From NCBI RefSeq assembly GCF_008831285.2, contig NC_045140.1, positions 2,335,528-2,399,527 of the forward strand: a DNA stretch of 64,000 bases. The letters are read 5' to 3'. The stretch comes from Nymphaea colorata. Lineage: Eukaryota > Streptophyta > Magnoliopsida > Nymphaeales > Nymphaeaceae. Below the pieces are notes generated by a model. That model was not told the DNA's origin and did no database searches. It saw only the letters and a program-made list of their open reading frames with translations. The position numbers were made by a program, and so were the translations under genes. Shown here piece by piece: positions 23,789 through 35,390 of the stretch (position 1 is its first letter; every line of letters starts with the position of its first letter).

Positions 23789-25007
23789 TTTTCTTTTTCA
23801 TGTTTTGATTGGTTTCTTCATTTTTGGCATTTAATATAAATGAGACAATGACGGCCATAATATGAATACTTTTGTTGTTCCATCTTTTAGAAACATGGGA
23901 ATTGAGGGGAATTGTCTTGTCGACTCTTGTCAAAGAGCTAAATGCCTGCTCAAGGTTTGATTTTGAATGATGAGGCTGGTAGAACAGAATGAGAGATGAA
24001 AGAAAGCCTGGCGATGGTAACTGTCTGGGTCTGTTAACAAATCAAGTGATCTCTGTTGGTTCAATCTTTGGAGATACTATAGCCAGGTAGTTTAGTGCGT
24101 GCAATAATTCTACCATTGGTTTAACTCAAAACCCATCTTAGTATTTGCTTCTTCATTATGTTAAGGGTGCAATGTATATAGTACGAAATCTGCAAGTTTG
24201 TTATCAGATCTAGTTTTTTTTTTTTTTTTTTTTTTTTTTTTCATGCGTTTACCATTTTGCAGCCTAAAAGTAAACCACCTAAAATTAACAACTTAGAAGT
24301 CCCTGTTTAGGTAATCAGTGAAGGTGGATAGAGGACGGAGATCAACTTTTTATGATTGATATGGTGGTTAGAAGTGTATAGCTTAGCCGGATTGGTTATG
24401 TATGGGGGAGGAAACAAATACACTTTCACAAAGTTTATATATGATTTGCACCTGCCATGTATTATGTTCGGGTGAGAGTTAATAACTCGAAGGCCCTCTT
24501 ATTCATTTGGACCTAGTGGGGTACTGTACACTCTTCAAATTTGACTGTCGTGTTTCCATCTTTTATTGTTCAAGTGAGTAGCACCATGGAAATCTAACAG
24601 ACAATGCGCCTTCTACGCATCCACCTGCCCAACTAGTTGGAAGCATCTGCCATGTATTATGTTTGATCATGGTTTTCATTTGTGATGTACCCAGTTGTGG
24701 ACATTGCAAGGCCGTGTTATACACTGTGGAACCCAACTTCAGTGCTGACGAGTTTGAGAAACTAACCTACCTTCAACAAGAAGCCTAATGTGATGGAAGG
24801 GTCACGCAAAAGTTATTCTTTGTCAGACAAAGAATCTCATAGTTGTACTTAATTTTTGAATTTGGATTTTCTTTTGTTTCCCCTTTGACCAAAGGTTTGA
24901 TTTAAGGAAAAGATATTGTGGGTTGGGTTTGGGAGCAATCTTAGATATTTTGGTATGAGACACAAACACAAACCGTAATTTGGATGCACCACCATCTCTT
25001 TCATAGG
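23789..25007. other. Downstream of L13, no further gene recognised
   Basis: A poly(T) tract of roughly 30 bases lies at 24213-24241. A 39-codon frame at 24669-24787 includes Cys-Gly-His-Cys-Lys but has no other thioredoxin-like feature. Nothing else can be supported. Confidence 0.5.
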
Positions 25008-25409
25008 GATGTTGACTGATTCGATTTAAATTGGATATACTTTTAACTATATTCATTTTTAATGATATTCAAATTTTCAAATCCCAATGCAAATAAAGAA
25101 AAGTTGTGTTGGAATGTGAAATCTGATTTCACAATCTAAATCTATTTTCAAATTCACATCCAAATTCGAATCTGAATTTTTGACAAAATCCAACCGATTT
25201 GCATCTAATTCCTATCCATATCAGAATTTGAATCCAATCAGATAGTTATGTGTATCCAAATCTAAATCCGATTATGTGTCATTTCTTAAAATCTAAATAT
25301 GATTCTGATTTTTTAATCAACTATTAAAATTTGTTTTCATATCCGACTTTTCGAAACTGTTTGGTCGAATTTGGTCGAATATGCAATCTAAATCGGATAT
25401 ATTGATACC
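25008..25409 (+). mobile_element. GATGTCA-family dispersed repeat, copy 5
   Basis: It begins GATGTTGACTGATTCGATTT and ends AATCGGATATATTGATACC, the diverged forms of the family ends. Same orientation as 8712-9093. Interior blocks GATATACTTTTAAC and ATGCAAATAAAGAAAAGT are shared with the other copies. It is 402 bases, non-coding. Confidence 0.6.
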
Positions 25410-25569
25410 TCTACTCTCTCTCCCATGTAAGGACTATGTTAATGACTTACACATCGTTGCATTCAGGAAAATGAATGATAATTAGCACGTGTCATTTGGT
25501 AAATTATTAGTCAAGTTGATTAGATGGTTTACAATAATATAGTGCATATAATTTTCATATTTATTTGGT

Positions 25570-25697
<128 letters not shown>

Positions 25698-26102
25698 AGT
25701 TGGTCAAAAATTTTGACGTTGGTTTAGATGTCTGGAAATAAAAGGTTCAGACAGAAAAAATTTGTAATTCTTGAATCTTTAAATAAAAAATTTTATGACC
25801 GGAAAATTTTAAAGAACTTTGCTTTTTGAAATCTTGCAAAATATGATTTCCACGGTGCATCTTAAAGTCTTTATTTTAGTGGCATAGGTTTCGAAATTTC
25901 AACTGTATATGAACGGAAGGATTTGTGTAAAATAACTAGAATCCGGTGAGCACTTCCAACTACCACCATATAACTGGATTGGATCAGATCTACGTATGTT
26001 CATGAAAAAAATTGTGGTAAACTGGAGCTGCTGATTCATATACGCTTTTATAACAAATCTATATTGATGTTTTTAAAGTTAGGCCATATCATTGTTCAGT
26101 TT

Positions 26103-26930
26103 AGGCTGGTGTTGGGCATTCTACCAAAATGGACTTGGGTGCAACCAGTTTATACATATCTTTTTTTTTTTTTTTCATGAGCACAACAACTACATTATAA
26201 TTTTTAGGTGAACAAGAGGAGTATTTCATTTTACCACCCAAAAAATAACTGTGTCTTCTTAAGATACATGGTCTACTTTCGATACCACACCTGCCACACT
26301 TTGATGTCAGTGGCCCTCTTTTATTCATTTTACCACTCAGAAAATAGAAAATAGCTGCAACTCCCACTCCCACTGAACCTTTTGTCTTCTTAAGATACAT
26401 GGTTTGCTTTTCAACGCCGGATACCACACTTGCCACACTTTACTTGCCACTCTTTGATGATACATGGTCTGCTTTTCAACGTCAGTGGCCCTCTTTTAGA
26501 GGCACAAGAGCTTACCAGCCCCCTCACCAACCATTGTGCTACTACTCCTCTCGAGGATAAAAACAATATCCACATTTGTTTTAAATATATCTTGCTCTTG
26601 TCTTGCTGTCCCAACTTCAATTTTATTTGATAGATTATTTAGTAAATATACCAGAAATGCCAACCTTCGCAAATAAGCAAAAGGTGTTCTAAGTTTTCGT
26701 TTCAAGGTAATATCTGTTTTCTAGATTAATACTTCACTTCGTCTGCCTATTCCTAGATCTTCTGTTTCCCCTTTGTCATCGCTTAACTTCTCACTGGCTC
26801 TGCCCTCATCCTCTTCGCCCGTCCTCTTCCTTCACCTACCTGCCTTGTGATGTTGATACCCTGCTAGCTTTTGCTTCCTCATCTCATGATTTTATCTTCA
26901 ACCTCCTCAATTCATTGCCTCTAAGGGTAT
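26103..26930 (+). repeat. Dispersed repeat shared with 58158-58600
   Basis: The stretches at 26103-26150 and 26630-26930 match 58158-58600 in order: AGGCTGGTGTTGGGCA, CAACCTTCGCAAATAAGCAA, AAAGGTGTTCTAAGTTTTCG, then a CT-rich block ending near CTTCAACCTCCTCAATTC. Between them (about 26205-26510) this copy carries extra sequence made of repeats of TACATGGT(C/T)TGCTTTTCAACG and GTCAGTGGCCCTCTTTTA. No coding potential was recognised. The class is unknown. Confidence 0.65.
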
Positions 26931-26931
26931 A

Positions 26932-27055
26932 ATGTGACTTGGTAGTAAGGTAGCTTACATTCATGAGGTCTAAGGTTTGAATCTTGTTGTTGCTATCACA
27001 CTCTACTATATTACTTCTTTGGGCTGCAAATCAACTTAGGCAGGTGAGGTCATAA
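26932..27055 (+). repeat. SINE-like tRNA-derived repeat, copy 3
   Basis: It reads TGACTTGGTAGTAAGG (box-A-like), then AGGTTTGAATCTTG (box-B-like), then CTATCACACTCTACTATATT and CTTTGGGCTGCAAAT. These blocks match, in order, the minus-strand unit at 812-962. It lies directly behind the dispersed repeat ending about 26930. Confidence 0.5.
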
Positions 27056-28514
27056 ATTTTTATAATATATTTTTATTATAAATAGATGAAGAAGTTGAAT
27101 GTATATCTATCAAATAGCAATGTCTCTACTGTACCTTATGAGCATTTAACAGAAATTGTAGTCAAGGCAACGATAAGCAACTGATGAAGACAATTAATTC
27201 TCGTTCTGTGAATCAACAGTAAACAACTAGCAATTAATTCTCGTTCTTTGAATCATAAATGAAATTGCTAGTATGGTAATTGACCATTGATATGATATAA
27301 ATACTATTGGTCCCTTCTTTTGGTACAGCAGAGATCATCTGTATCATATTCGAGGAGAAGGGGGAGGCTGCATTTGTTCTCATGGAAAATGGAGCCAATG
27401 ATCATCTTCATGATGTAGACTACTGGTTCTATATATGAATTAACATCTAGACAAGATAGTACCTGCCATTGACGAGTTTCTTACAGAACACTGTTTGCAC
27501 CAAATCTAAAGCAGCCATTCCCCTGTTCCATAATACTGCAGATATCTGATGTTCAAAGGAAAGAGCTCCAGATTGAAAGCCAAATCTAATCGGCAAAGTT
27601 GGTCTTCATTGCAATTTCCTCCTGTTGACGGGTCATCCCTACTCCAGCTTACTAATGGTCCCTGTTTGGTTTAGAGATCTCAGTCCAATTTTTGCATGTC
27701 TGATTAATATCAGAAGAATTAGTAATTGGGTAAGATTTCAGTTCAGGTAAAAGAGGATCCAGAACTTGAGACCATGTTTAACAAGGACCAACATGCACTA
27801 GCAACCCAATTTTATTCTTCTTTTGACAGTAATTAATGTAGTTCAAGTCCATTTTCTTGCTCGATTTCGTGCCGGATATGATAATTGTAACTTAAAATCA
27901 GACCCGGATTTGCTTTTCCGATCGGCTGATTCCAAACCTGAGTCCAGATCCAACATAAAACAAGGATCAGAATAGGATCAGTAAATTTATCAAATCAATG
28001 ATCTGGGACCTAGTGCCCTTCTCTTGTCACTTTCATGATTCAAATTATTAGGTGATAGACAGATCAGGTTTGAATTGGGTGTCTTCGTAGTCAAGATCCA
28101 CATTCGTGTCAAATCTGCTATTCATTTCCTATCAAGTGTTGCTTCCACAGTAATTGTTCAAAATTTTCAAGTGTTCATTGTTTGGTGAGGAGCAGATTGA
28201 GTGTGCCATAGAATCTGGTTTAGGCACAACCAGATCCAACGGTGCCAAGACGAGGCTTCTCTGTTCTTTTCTCTATTTCTTTCTTTCTTTCTTTTGTCTA
28301 TTTTTTAGGGCGAAGTGATGATAAAAGCATTGCTTCAAATCTACTTTGCTTGGCAGAACCTACCCCACTGTGCCATTTTGGCGCTCAAAGTTAGATTTCA
28401 AGGACCACTAAGTAATAACAGTTTTAGAAAAAAAAAAAGAAACAAGCCTTTATAAATAACAAATTACTGCTTATTTCTTTAAAGAGCTGTTTACTAATAG
28501 AAAATATTAATTTT
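27056..28514. other. Intergenic, upstream of dirigent gene
   Basis: No coding exon was seen. A small near-repeat of AATTAATTCTCGTTCT occurs at about 27200 and 27232, and a TTTC-rich run at 28275-28300. Confidence 0.5.
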
Positions 28515-28596
28515 TGATATAAAATGACAAAAATATGGTCGGTCTCTTCTTTCCCTGGTAAAGGCTCTGTGAGGGTATTTTTGTCATTTTATATCA
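28515..28596. repeat. Perfect 21-nt inverted repeat upstream of the dirigent gene
   Basis: The arms at 28515-28535 and 28576-28596 are exact inverted copies (core ATATAAAATGACAAAAAT) separated by 40 bases. It ends 185 bases before the dirigent start codon. It may be a tiny MITE remnant or a transcribed hairpin. Confidence 0.85.
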
Positions 28597-28707
28597 CAAA
28601 GAAATAGTTCTGTTCAATCTGTAAGCAGTCATACATTAGGTGCTTTTATGTTTATTTTTCTTCAATAACTTATCAGAATTACTGCACGCAAAAGAAAGAA
28701 AATGCAC

Positions 28708-28716
28708 ATATATATA
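28708..28716 (+). promoter_or_regulatory. Putative TATA box of the dirigent gene
   Basis: TATATATAT lies 66 bases before the ATG, which fits a short plant leader. Position is the only evidence. Confidence 0.4.
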
Positions 28717-28781
28717 TGTGTGTGTTCATATCCAAATGTAATGCTATAAGTCGTTTCCTCCCTTAACCATTGTGGAGAGCA

Positions 28782-29369
28782 ATGGCGAGGTCCAATGGAA
28801 ATCCTATGCAGACCTTCCCCTTCTTTCTGATCCTCATTTTCTTTGTCTTCCTTTGTGGACTCCCTTCAGTTCCAGCTGCAAGGCCAAGTCCCAAGCCCTG
28901 CAAGAACCTAGTCCTCTACTTCCATGACATCCTCTACAATGGCAAGAATGCCGACAACGCGACGTCGGCCATCGTCGGTGCCCCGGCATGGGGCAACCTC
29001 ACCATCTTGGCCGGACAGTCTCACTTCGGCGACGTCGTCGTGTTCGACGACCCCATAACAACCGACAGCAACCTACATTCTCCTCCGGTAGGCCGAGCCC
29101 AGGGGCTCTACTTGTATGACCAGAAGCAGACCTTCAGTGCATGGCTAGGTTTCACATTTCAATTCAACTCAACTCAGCACAAGGGGACCATAAGCTTTGC
29201 TGGTGCTGACCCACTAATGAACAAGACCAGGCAGATCTCAGTCATAGGAGGTACTGGGGATTTCTTCATGACAAGGGGTGTGGCCACATTGGAGACAGAT
29301 GCACTTGAAGGGGATGTGTACTTTCGCTTGCGGACCGACATAAATCTGTATGAATGCTACGACGCTTAG
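28782..29369 (+). CDS. Dirigent protein (DRR206-like)
   Basis: An intact intronless gene of 195 residues. Dirigent proteins act in the apoplast and impose stereochemistry on coupling of monolignol radicals in lignan and lignin synthesis; many are pathogen- or stress-induced. A hydrophobic segment (residues 12-27) followed by VPAA predicts a signal peptide cleaved near residue 33. The family landmarks appear in order: [17 protein letters not shown] (40-56), [60 protein letters not shown], and a C-terminal [10 protein letters not shown]. Cys40 and Cys192 fit the conserved pair. Four N-x-S/T sites are present (NAT, NLT, NST, NKT). The ATG at 28782 was chosen because the frame upstream offers only a TTG. 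Motif wording resembles the pea DRR206 type from memory. The exact product is not predictable. Confidence 0.93.
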   Translation: MARSNGNPMQTFPFFLILIFFVFLCGLPSVPAARPSPKPCKNLVLYFHDILYNGKNADNATSAIVGAPAWGNLTILAGQSHFGDVVVFDDPITTDSNLHSPPVGRAQGLYLYDQKQTFSAWLGFTFQFNSTQHKGTISFAGADPLMNKTRQISVIGGTGDFFMTRGVATLETDALEGDVYFRLRTDINLYECYDA

Positions 29370-29440
29370 CCAGCGAACCCCGGTCCGGTCCGGTCCGAAT
29401 CCGAGCTGTTGGAACAGGATGAGCATCTTGCAACGTTTGA

Positions 29441-29446
29441 AATAAA
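29441..29446 (+). terminator. Putative polyadenylation signal of dirigent gene
   Basis: AATAAA lies 71 bases after the stop codon. Confidence 0.5.
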
Positions 29447-30583
29447 TGTACTCCTACAGTTTAGTGTGCTGCAGTTTATGCTTGTTTACTATGCTCATAC
29501 ACGATATTCTCTTCGAGACATTTCCGTGTTAGTGTCACATGAATCTACCTTAAATATAACAGTTTCATGGAACAATAACATGGTGTTCTTATTAATCAAC
29601 ATCTCCGAAAGGTCAGGAGTCCACTTCTTGCATAAATTTCCAAGCATAATACGTGTGGCTTGGTTCTTTCATGTGCTTTAAACATGAAAAGTGTTCAGTT
29701 TAAAACAATGCTTAATCGACCAATAACTAACTTTGATTCAAGTGATTATGGGTTAGTTGTATTAATTGCAAATTATTAGTGGCTTGGATGGAGAACTCTG
29801 TCCTAATTGAGGTGCACTTTGAATAGGTTTTGTTATTTGCGTATTCCGTTATTTTATTTGTGCAAGCATGTATCCTTTAAGGGATACTTGGCAATAGCAA
29901 ATAGTAACAAATTGTTTTTATGAATCAGCTTCAAAGATTAAAGAAAGTTGATGGAACACTATATTATAGTGTTATATGAATCTATCTCAATCTTTGGAAT
30001 ATATTCATGAACAGTTTGTTACTGTGCTCATTGCCAAATGACCCTTCAAGTATATGTTTACTTATGAATCAATGTTGTCACTGACAGCAATCGATTAAGA
30101 ATATTCTAGTATCTAATTCTAGTCAAAATAATAGTTATCCTGAAAGAAATAATAACTTTTATCCTTTAATTTTGTGTAAAAATGTTAATGTATGAACAAT
30201 TTAATAAGCATCAAGATGAGAATCTCACAGTCAAGGCTGTGTTTGCATGTTATCCGTGGATAGCTTTTTCGAGACAAATTCACCTGTAAATATTTTTGGG
30301 TATGCAGGAGAAACAAGTATTGGTTAATCTTCGTACTGAGCTTGCTTTGAAAGGGGAGACCTCACAGTCACATCCAATACAAGACTCTAATTCATGCAAA
30401 CACTACCTTGGTGGTGCATTTGTCCGTGGTTCTAGGGTCTTTGCAAAGACAATCAAAGAATGTGAATATTTATTGGATAATTAATGTTGACTCTATATTC
30501 ACACAGAGGGTGAGATGAAACATTTATTTAGTTGTTTAACACTGAGAAAAACATTCATCAACAGGCAAACCCTTTGTAGAATG
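29447..30583. other. Intergenic, no gene recognised
   Basis: A 62-codon frame at 30296-30484 follows a splice-acceptor-like GGTATGCAG but matches nothing I know and has no partner exon. Otherwise unremarkable AT-rich sequence. Confidence 0.45.
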
Positions 30584-30877
30584 GACTGTATAATGAGTGA
30601 GGCTAACTCGAGCATGACACAAACTCGCTCAATAAAGTGAAAATTTATAAATGAGTTGAGTTTGAGTTACGTTAACTCAACTCGATTAAACTCGAGTAAG
30701 CTCGTTTAAACTATGTGTTTTTTTTTTTTGGTAATTTCCAAACTTAAAACCAAGAAAATAGATGTAAACGAGCTTAAACAGGTGAGTTTGCGTCGAAACT
30801 TGGTCTATTTGAGTCAAGCTTGAGCTGACATTGTCAGCTGGGCTCGTGCTCGAGCTCAACTCAGCTCGCGTACAGTC
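30584..30877. repeat. GAGCTCGA-type dispersed repeat, copy 2
   Basis: Bounded by GACTGTA (30584-30590) and TACAGTC (30871-30877), a 7-nt inverted pair. The interior is rich in CTCGAGTAAGCTCG and GAGCTCAACTCAGCTC words, as at 15296 and 61205, and carries a T run at about 30720. No clear target duplication. Confidence 0.5.
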
Positions 30878-30982
30878 TTAGTTGTAGACCAACTTTCCTC
30901 ACCCTCTTTTCTGGACATAAGGAGATAAAAACTGGTGGTGGGTTTTTACTGTGTTGGAAGGTGGACTTGTCAAGGCTCCCTA

Positions 30983-31243
30983 AAGGCGTGTTTGATTCTC
31001 CATGAATCTCAGATTTGAGGGAATTAGAAATCCATAATACCTGAAATCCACGATATCAAATTTGAGCATCAACCGCTAAGTGGATCTCAAACCGATGATG
31101 TAGTGTAAAAATCATGGATTTGAGATCTGATAGGGAAGCATCGAACTTCAAAATTATGGACATGAGATCTAAGATGATCTCAGGTCGTAGAGATCCAAAG
31201 TGATATCAGGTCACAGAGATTCGCGCTAATCAAACGCGGCCCA
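30983..31243. mobile_element. Small TIR element with GTTTGATT ends
   Basis: The left end reads AGGCGTGTTTGATT and the reverse complement of the right end reads GGGCCGCGTTTGATTAG. The interior is dense in GAGATCT/GATCTCA words and non-coding. It is probably a Tourist-like MITE by its ends, but the target duplication is unresolved. It abuts the next element. Confidence 0.5.
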
Positions 31244-31245
31244 AG

Positions 31246-33888
31246 GTCACGTTTGATGGCCGGGAAAAACCTGTTTTTACCTTTTTTGTACGGTTTCAAC
31301 CAGACGTATCAAACGTGGGAAACTTTCTCTCGCTCAAAACCTATTTTCAGGATAAATTTACCCTGGGAAAAAGTCGGACCCTCACGGGTCCGTCTTTTTT
31401 TGTCGATAATTTTTCTGCCCGTTATGGCATCTTCCATCGCGCTCCCCTCCCTCGCTACCGCCTCTTCATCCTCCGATCGGCCGAGCTCCTTCTCCCTCGC
31501 CACCGCCTCTTCTTCCTCCGATCGACCGACCTCCTTCGATTCTCTTCTCATCACAGATCTGGTGGGGCGATCGTATTTCTTCACAGGTAAGATTGTTCCA
31601 CTTCCCCTCTCTCGCCCCATCTCTACTTTGTTTCTCTCCCTCTGCCTTTCCTTCTGTGTGTCCACCGCACGCATTGTGTCCAAAGGAACATAACAGAAGG
31701 AAACGCCTGGAAGGAGAACTGTTAAGAAAGCCATTTTTTTCTTATGTGTGTCCGCCACTTCCCCCCTCTCGCCCCATCTCTACTTCTGTCCGCCGATCTT
31801 CAAATTTCTCTGCTTAAGTTTCAAGGTATTCATGTCTGCTCACCGCAACTTGGTTCATCTCCTGATGAGCTTTGCCGATGAGCTTCGCCATAAGACGTAG
31901 AACAGATTAAGGGGGCAAAGCAATGCTTTTTACAGGCAGGCTCATTTAAGAGGTCTCGCTCCTAAAGAGTTCTTCGCCATTAAGAAAAGAAAGAACAAAA
32001 CTTCAACATTGGCATCGGGAATAATGTTTGCCAATGATATCAGTATTGGATCCAGTCTTCGCTTGGAATCCTGGAAAAGACGAAGGATATAAGGACTGCT
32101 ATGGATTTTCAATCCTTTTCGTTTATTACCGAGATTTGGCTTTAGGCAGAGCCATGGAAATTCACACATGCATTTGTTTGCCATAGATGGCTATTAACTG
32201 TTCGCTGCATCAAAGTAGAATTTCAGGAAAAAGAAGGGGAGTAAGGGTAGTATGTCTTCGTCTGACTGCATCAAAGGACAGTTGAAGTCTGCAGTAAAAA
32301 AGCTAGAATTTCACGAGGGTGGGGACCGTATCAGCATTTGATGGATGTTTTTGCATGATTCAGTAAAGAGAATACACTGCCATCTCTTACAAATTTCTCT
32401 TTTTCTTAGAAACCATTTTTTCCTGTTCTTCATTGGTGAAGGATCTCTTGAAACGTTCTGTTATGAGTACATGCTTCATCTATGACACTGTTGATCTTTG
32501 CAGTGGACATGTTTGGTCCAGATTTTACTGTGAGTGCTTGTCCAGATTTTGATAGTATTTATGGGATTATTCAGTTTCATAAGGTTTAGTCGTGTTTCTA
32601 CTTAATTAGTTATCCTTTTCTTTGCTGCGTAAGCTTGGGAAATTAGTCCTGTTGTCCTCACCTTTCCGATCATCTGTATTACCAGGCTAGAGATTTCCTA
32701 CGAGCTCTTTGAGACATTGTGACTAAATTGGGATTTTCTTCAGTTTGTTTACTATTCTATCTTAAGTTCCCTTCGAAGCCTAATTAGTGTCGGAGATGTG
32801 CCATTGCTGAAAGTATGTATTGCTTTTAATATCCTTTCCAAGAAGTACCATGAAAATGGAGCAGTATTGTGGAATATTAAGATGCTCATAAGACATTAAC
32901 AGAGCTCGAGTATATGGGTCAGGAAGAAAAAAGTTGTGGTGACTGATGATGGGAGTTAGAAAGTGCTCCTTTAGTCTTTATTGTTCAGCATGAAGTTGCA
33001 AATAAATATAACATAATTTCTTGCATAAAAAGAAGCACCTCTAAGTTGATTTGTCTGATTAAATAGATCCGTATATGATAATTGCTTCTAGATAGACAAT
33101 AACTGGCAATGCAGTTTCCAATGTTATATCAAGTTCACCAATAAGCTGTGTAGATCTAATACCAATTCATGTATGCATTAAAGGACTCCAGTTTCTTAAA
33201 ATGGATCTATGTTTGAGCACTTTGTATCTCTCCATGTTTTACCATACTTCAACATCCTATTGGTCTATACATTTCTTGTTGACTGGAAATTCATATGCAC
33301 ACATGCAAACTTTTTGTTTTCGGAAATTAGTCATTTATCTCAACATTAGACCTTGATTCAAGGATAAAATTCAAGCACTGAGTTTTTCTTCCCCACGTTC
33401 TTGATGTTTCTGCTTGTCACGGATGCTTCATGCTTTTTAAATAGAAACCAGCACGTATAGATTGTATCTGCATAGATCTTCCTGGTGTTGAGAAATAACA
33501 GTTGACACAGTTCAAATTATGTGAAACAGATTTAGGCTGACAGTTAAGAAATCTTGCCCCCCACCACTAATACTCTGTATCTCAACAAAATGATGCATGC
33601 GTCAGGCTTCATCTCATTAGAAATCAGAAATTGAGAACAAATTGCAAGGAACAGCATGATTCGGCACCTTCTAGCAGGAAGATATGAATCGGTCAAAAAA
33701 TCTTAACGGTCAATTTTTTTTTTTTAATGTATTAAACTATGCATTTTTTACCCTTCAATAAAATTATAGGCCATCAAACATGGCCTGAAACAAGAAAAAA
33801 TAAAATTTACCCTCTTCTCAGTTTACCATGGAGAACATTCCTTGAAAAAATTCCCCCTCAAAAAAATCCAGGCCATCGAACGTGGCTG
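31246..33888. mobile_element. Candidate 2.6-kb TIR element with GC/CT-rich 'first-exon-like' block
   Basis: The left end GTCACGTTTGATGGCCGGG pairs with the reverse complement of the right end GCCACGTTCGATGGCCTGG (three mismatches in 19). A second inward-facing copy, GGCCATCAAACATGGCC, lies at about 33773. Near the left end is a hairpin (31368-31401, AAAAAGTCGGACCC with its complement) also found in the Harbinger-like element at 52705-54101. A CT/GC-rich block at 31430-31800 is open on both strands and contains internal repeats. No transposase frame was seen, so it would be non-autonomous. Confidence 0.45.
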
Positions 33889-34015
33889 GGTAAATTCATC
33901 AAATTTTTGTAACTTTATCTCTGACTTATTTGTGTCTAAATTAATGTGGGTGATAGGCAGGTTGTGACTTTAGGTGCCTTTTTCAGAATTTTCCAACAAC
34001 AAAGTTGAGCAATTG

Positions 34016-35390
34016 TCACGACCCAATTTTTGACACCAAATTTTTTTTTCTTTCTTTAATATAAATCATAGCGAAAGCAACATTGAGTCATGACCAAAAC
34101 TTAAATAAATGCACTGTATTAAAATAAAACACTTGAACCCAAACAACTAGAATGACCACTAAGCTCAAAACCGACGCCGTGTTCAGAATGCCAATGCCCG
34201 TCCATCACAAAGCCTGAGGTCGTCACTCCATGAGCCAGAATCTATCATGTACTACCTGTATAGTAGAAGGAAGGGTCAGAATTCCTCTCAGTATGGAAAA
34301 ATCCAGCCATGAATGGAACATGGCCCAACAAAATAATATTTGATTTTTATAAAACACATGTCTTCAAATCTTAACACATATTACCGTTACGACTCATTAA
34401 CAGAAACAAAACGAGGTGTGCACAACCTCTAAAATTTCGTAGGCTTCCAACCGTGGTTCTCTGACAATGTCATGATCATCGTGTCGAACAACAGACATCC
34501 CCGTGGGCACTCACGGGCAGAACAGAACATATCTTCACCAGGCGATCCAACGGATCGAGGGTACCTGAAGTGAAGCCTCCTGAGATATCCCAGATCGCCG
34601 CTGCAGCAGCATGGCCCCCCTAGGAACCCGGTTTGAGGGACCAGGAGATGTCTCTCTCCCAACACAGCAGCAGTACCCCGGGCCCTTGTGCCGCCCAATA
34701 CCCTGTGGGCCCTCCAGTACAGACAGAGGAGTGAGCGACAAAAGAGAACTCTCGCGCATCACCCCTCCTGGGACAAACCAAACACTGGGCAAAAACAAAA
34801 GCTCGCACTCACATAAACCATCGCACAAAGTCTAAGTTTTGCCTTCGAATTTCAAAAATGAGGGTTTCTCATCACTAAACCTCGTCTAATACCTCTCATA
34901 GAAACCGCCCTCAGGCTTGGTTTCTCGGACATAATCAATAAACCATTTTCTGATAATGGCTACAAAACACAGTCGAATGGAGAAAACAACATACGGATCA
35001 TCACGCCAAGAATTCTTAAATAAAATAATCATTCAAAAGCACGAGAATTTATACTTTAAATTCTTAAAATGTGACTTTCCTCTTCAACTTTTGGAAATTG
35101 ATTTCAGAACCATCTTTCTGAAATTTTAAACACAATTAGGAGCATCAAAGAGCAATAACACATAACTTTTCGTTCTTAATTTATAAAACCCCCTTTTGGG
35201 AATTTTTAAGAACTTAGAGGGTACCGAAACGCAATTTCATATTAAATACCCGGTTTTTGCTGAAAATCACTTTCGCAAGCCTCTTTTTGAAGAGGTTTTC
35301 AGCAAAAAACGTTGCGTCATGGATTACTGAAAATTGTAACAGCTTATCCGTAAATTATGCTAATTAGGTGGACCCGTTCTGAAATTTTTC
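34016..35390 (+). repeat. LTR-like sequence starting TGTCACGACCC
   Basis: TGTCACGACCC is the start of many plant Ty3-gypsy LTRs, and the following sequence has the style of such an LTR. I could not find a paired LTR, a primer site or a matching end, so this may be a truncated or solo LTR. Short frames on both strands are not gag or pol. Confidence 0.35.

Noticed and set aside
24669-24787. 39-codon frame containing Cys-Gly-His-Cys-Lys, as in thioredoxin/PDI active sites
   Set aside because: Lacks the preceding Trp and every other element of the fold, and no adjacent exon was found. Probably chance.
30296-30484. 62-codon frame after a splice-acceptor-like GGTATGCAG
   Set aside because: No recognisable domain and no upstream partner exon.
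31253-31758. Overlapping 146- and 149-codon frames on opposite strands
   Set aside because: Low-complexity Ser/Arg/Pro translation of a CT/GC-rich block inside a candidate transposon.
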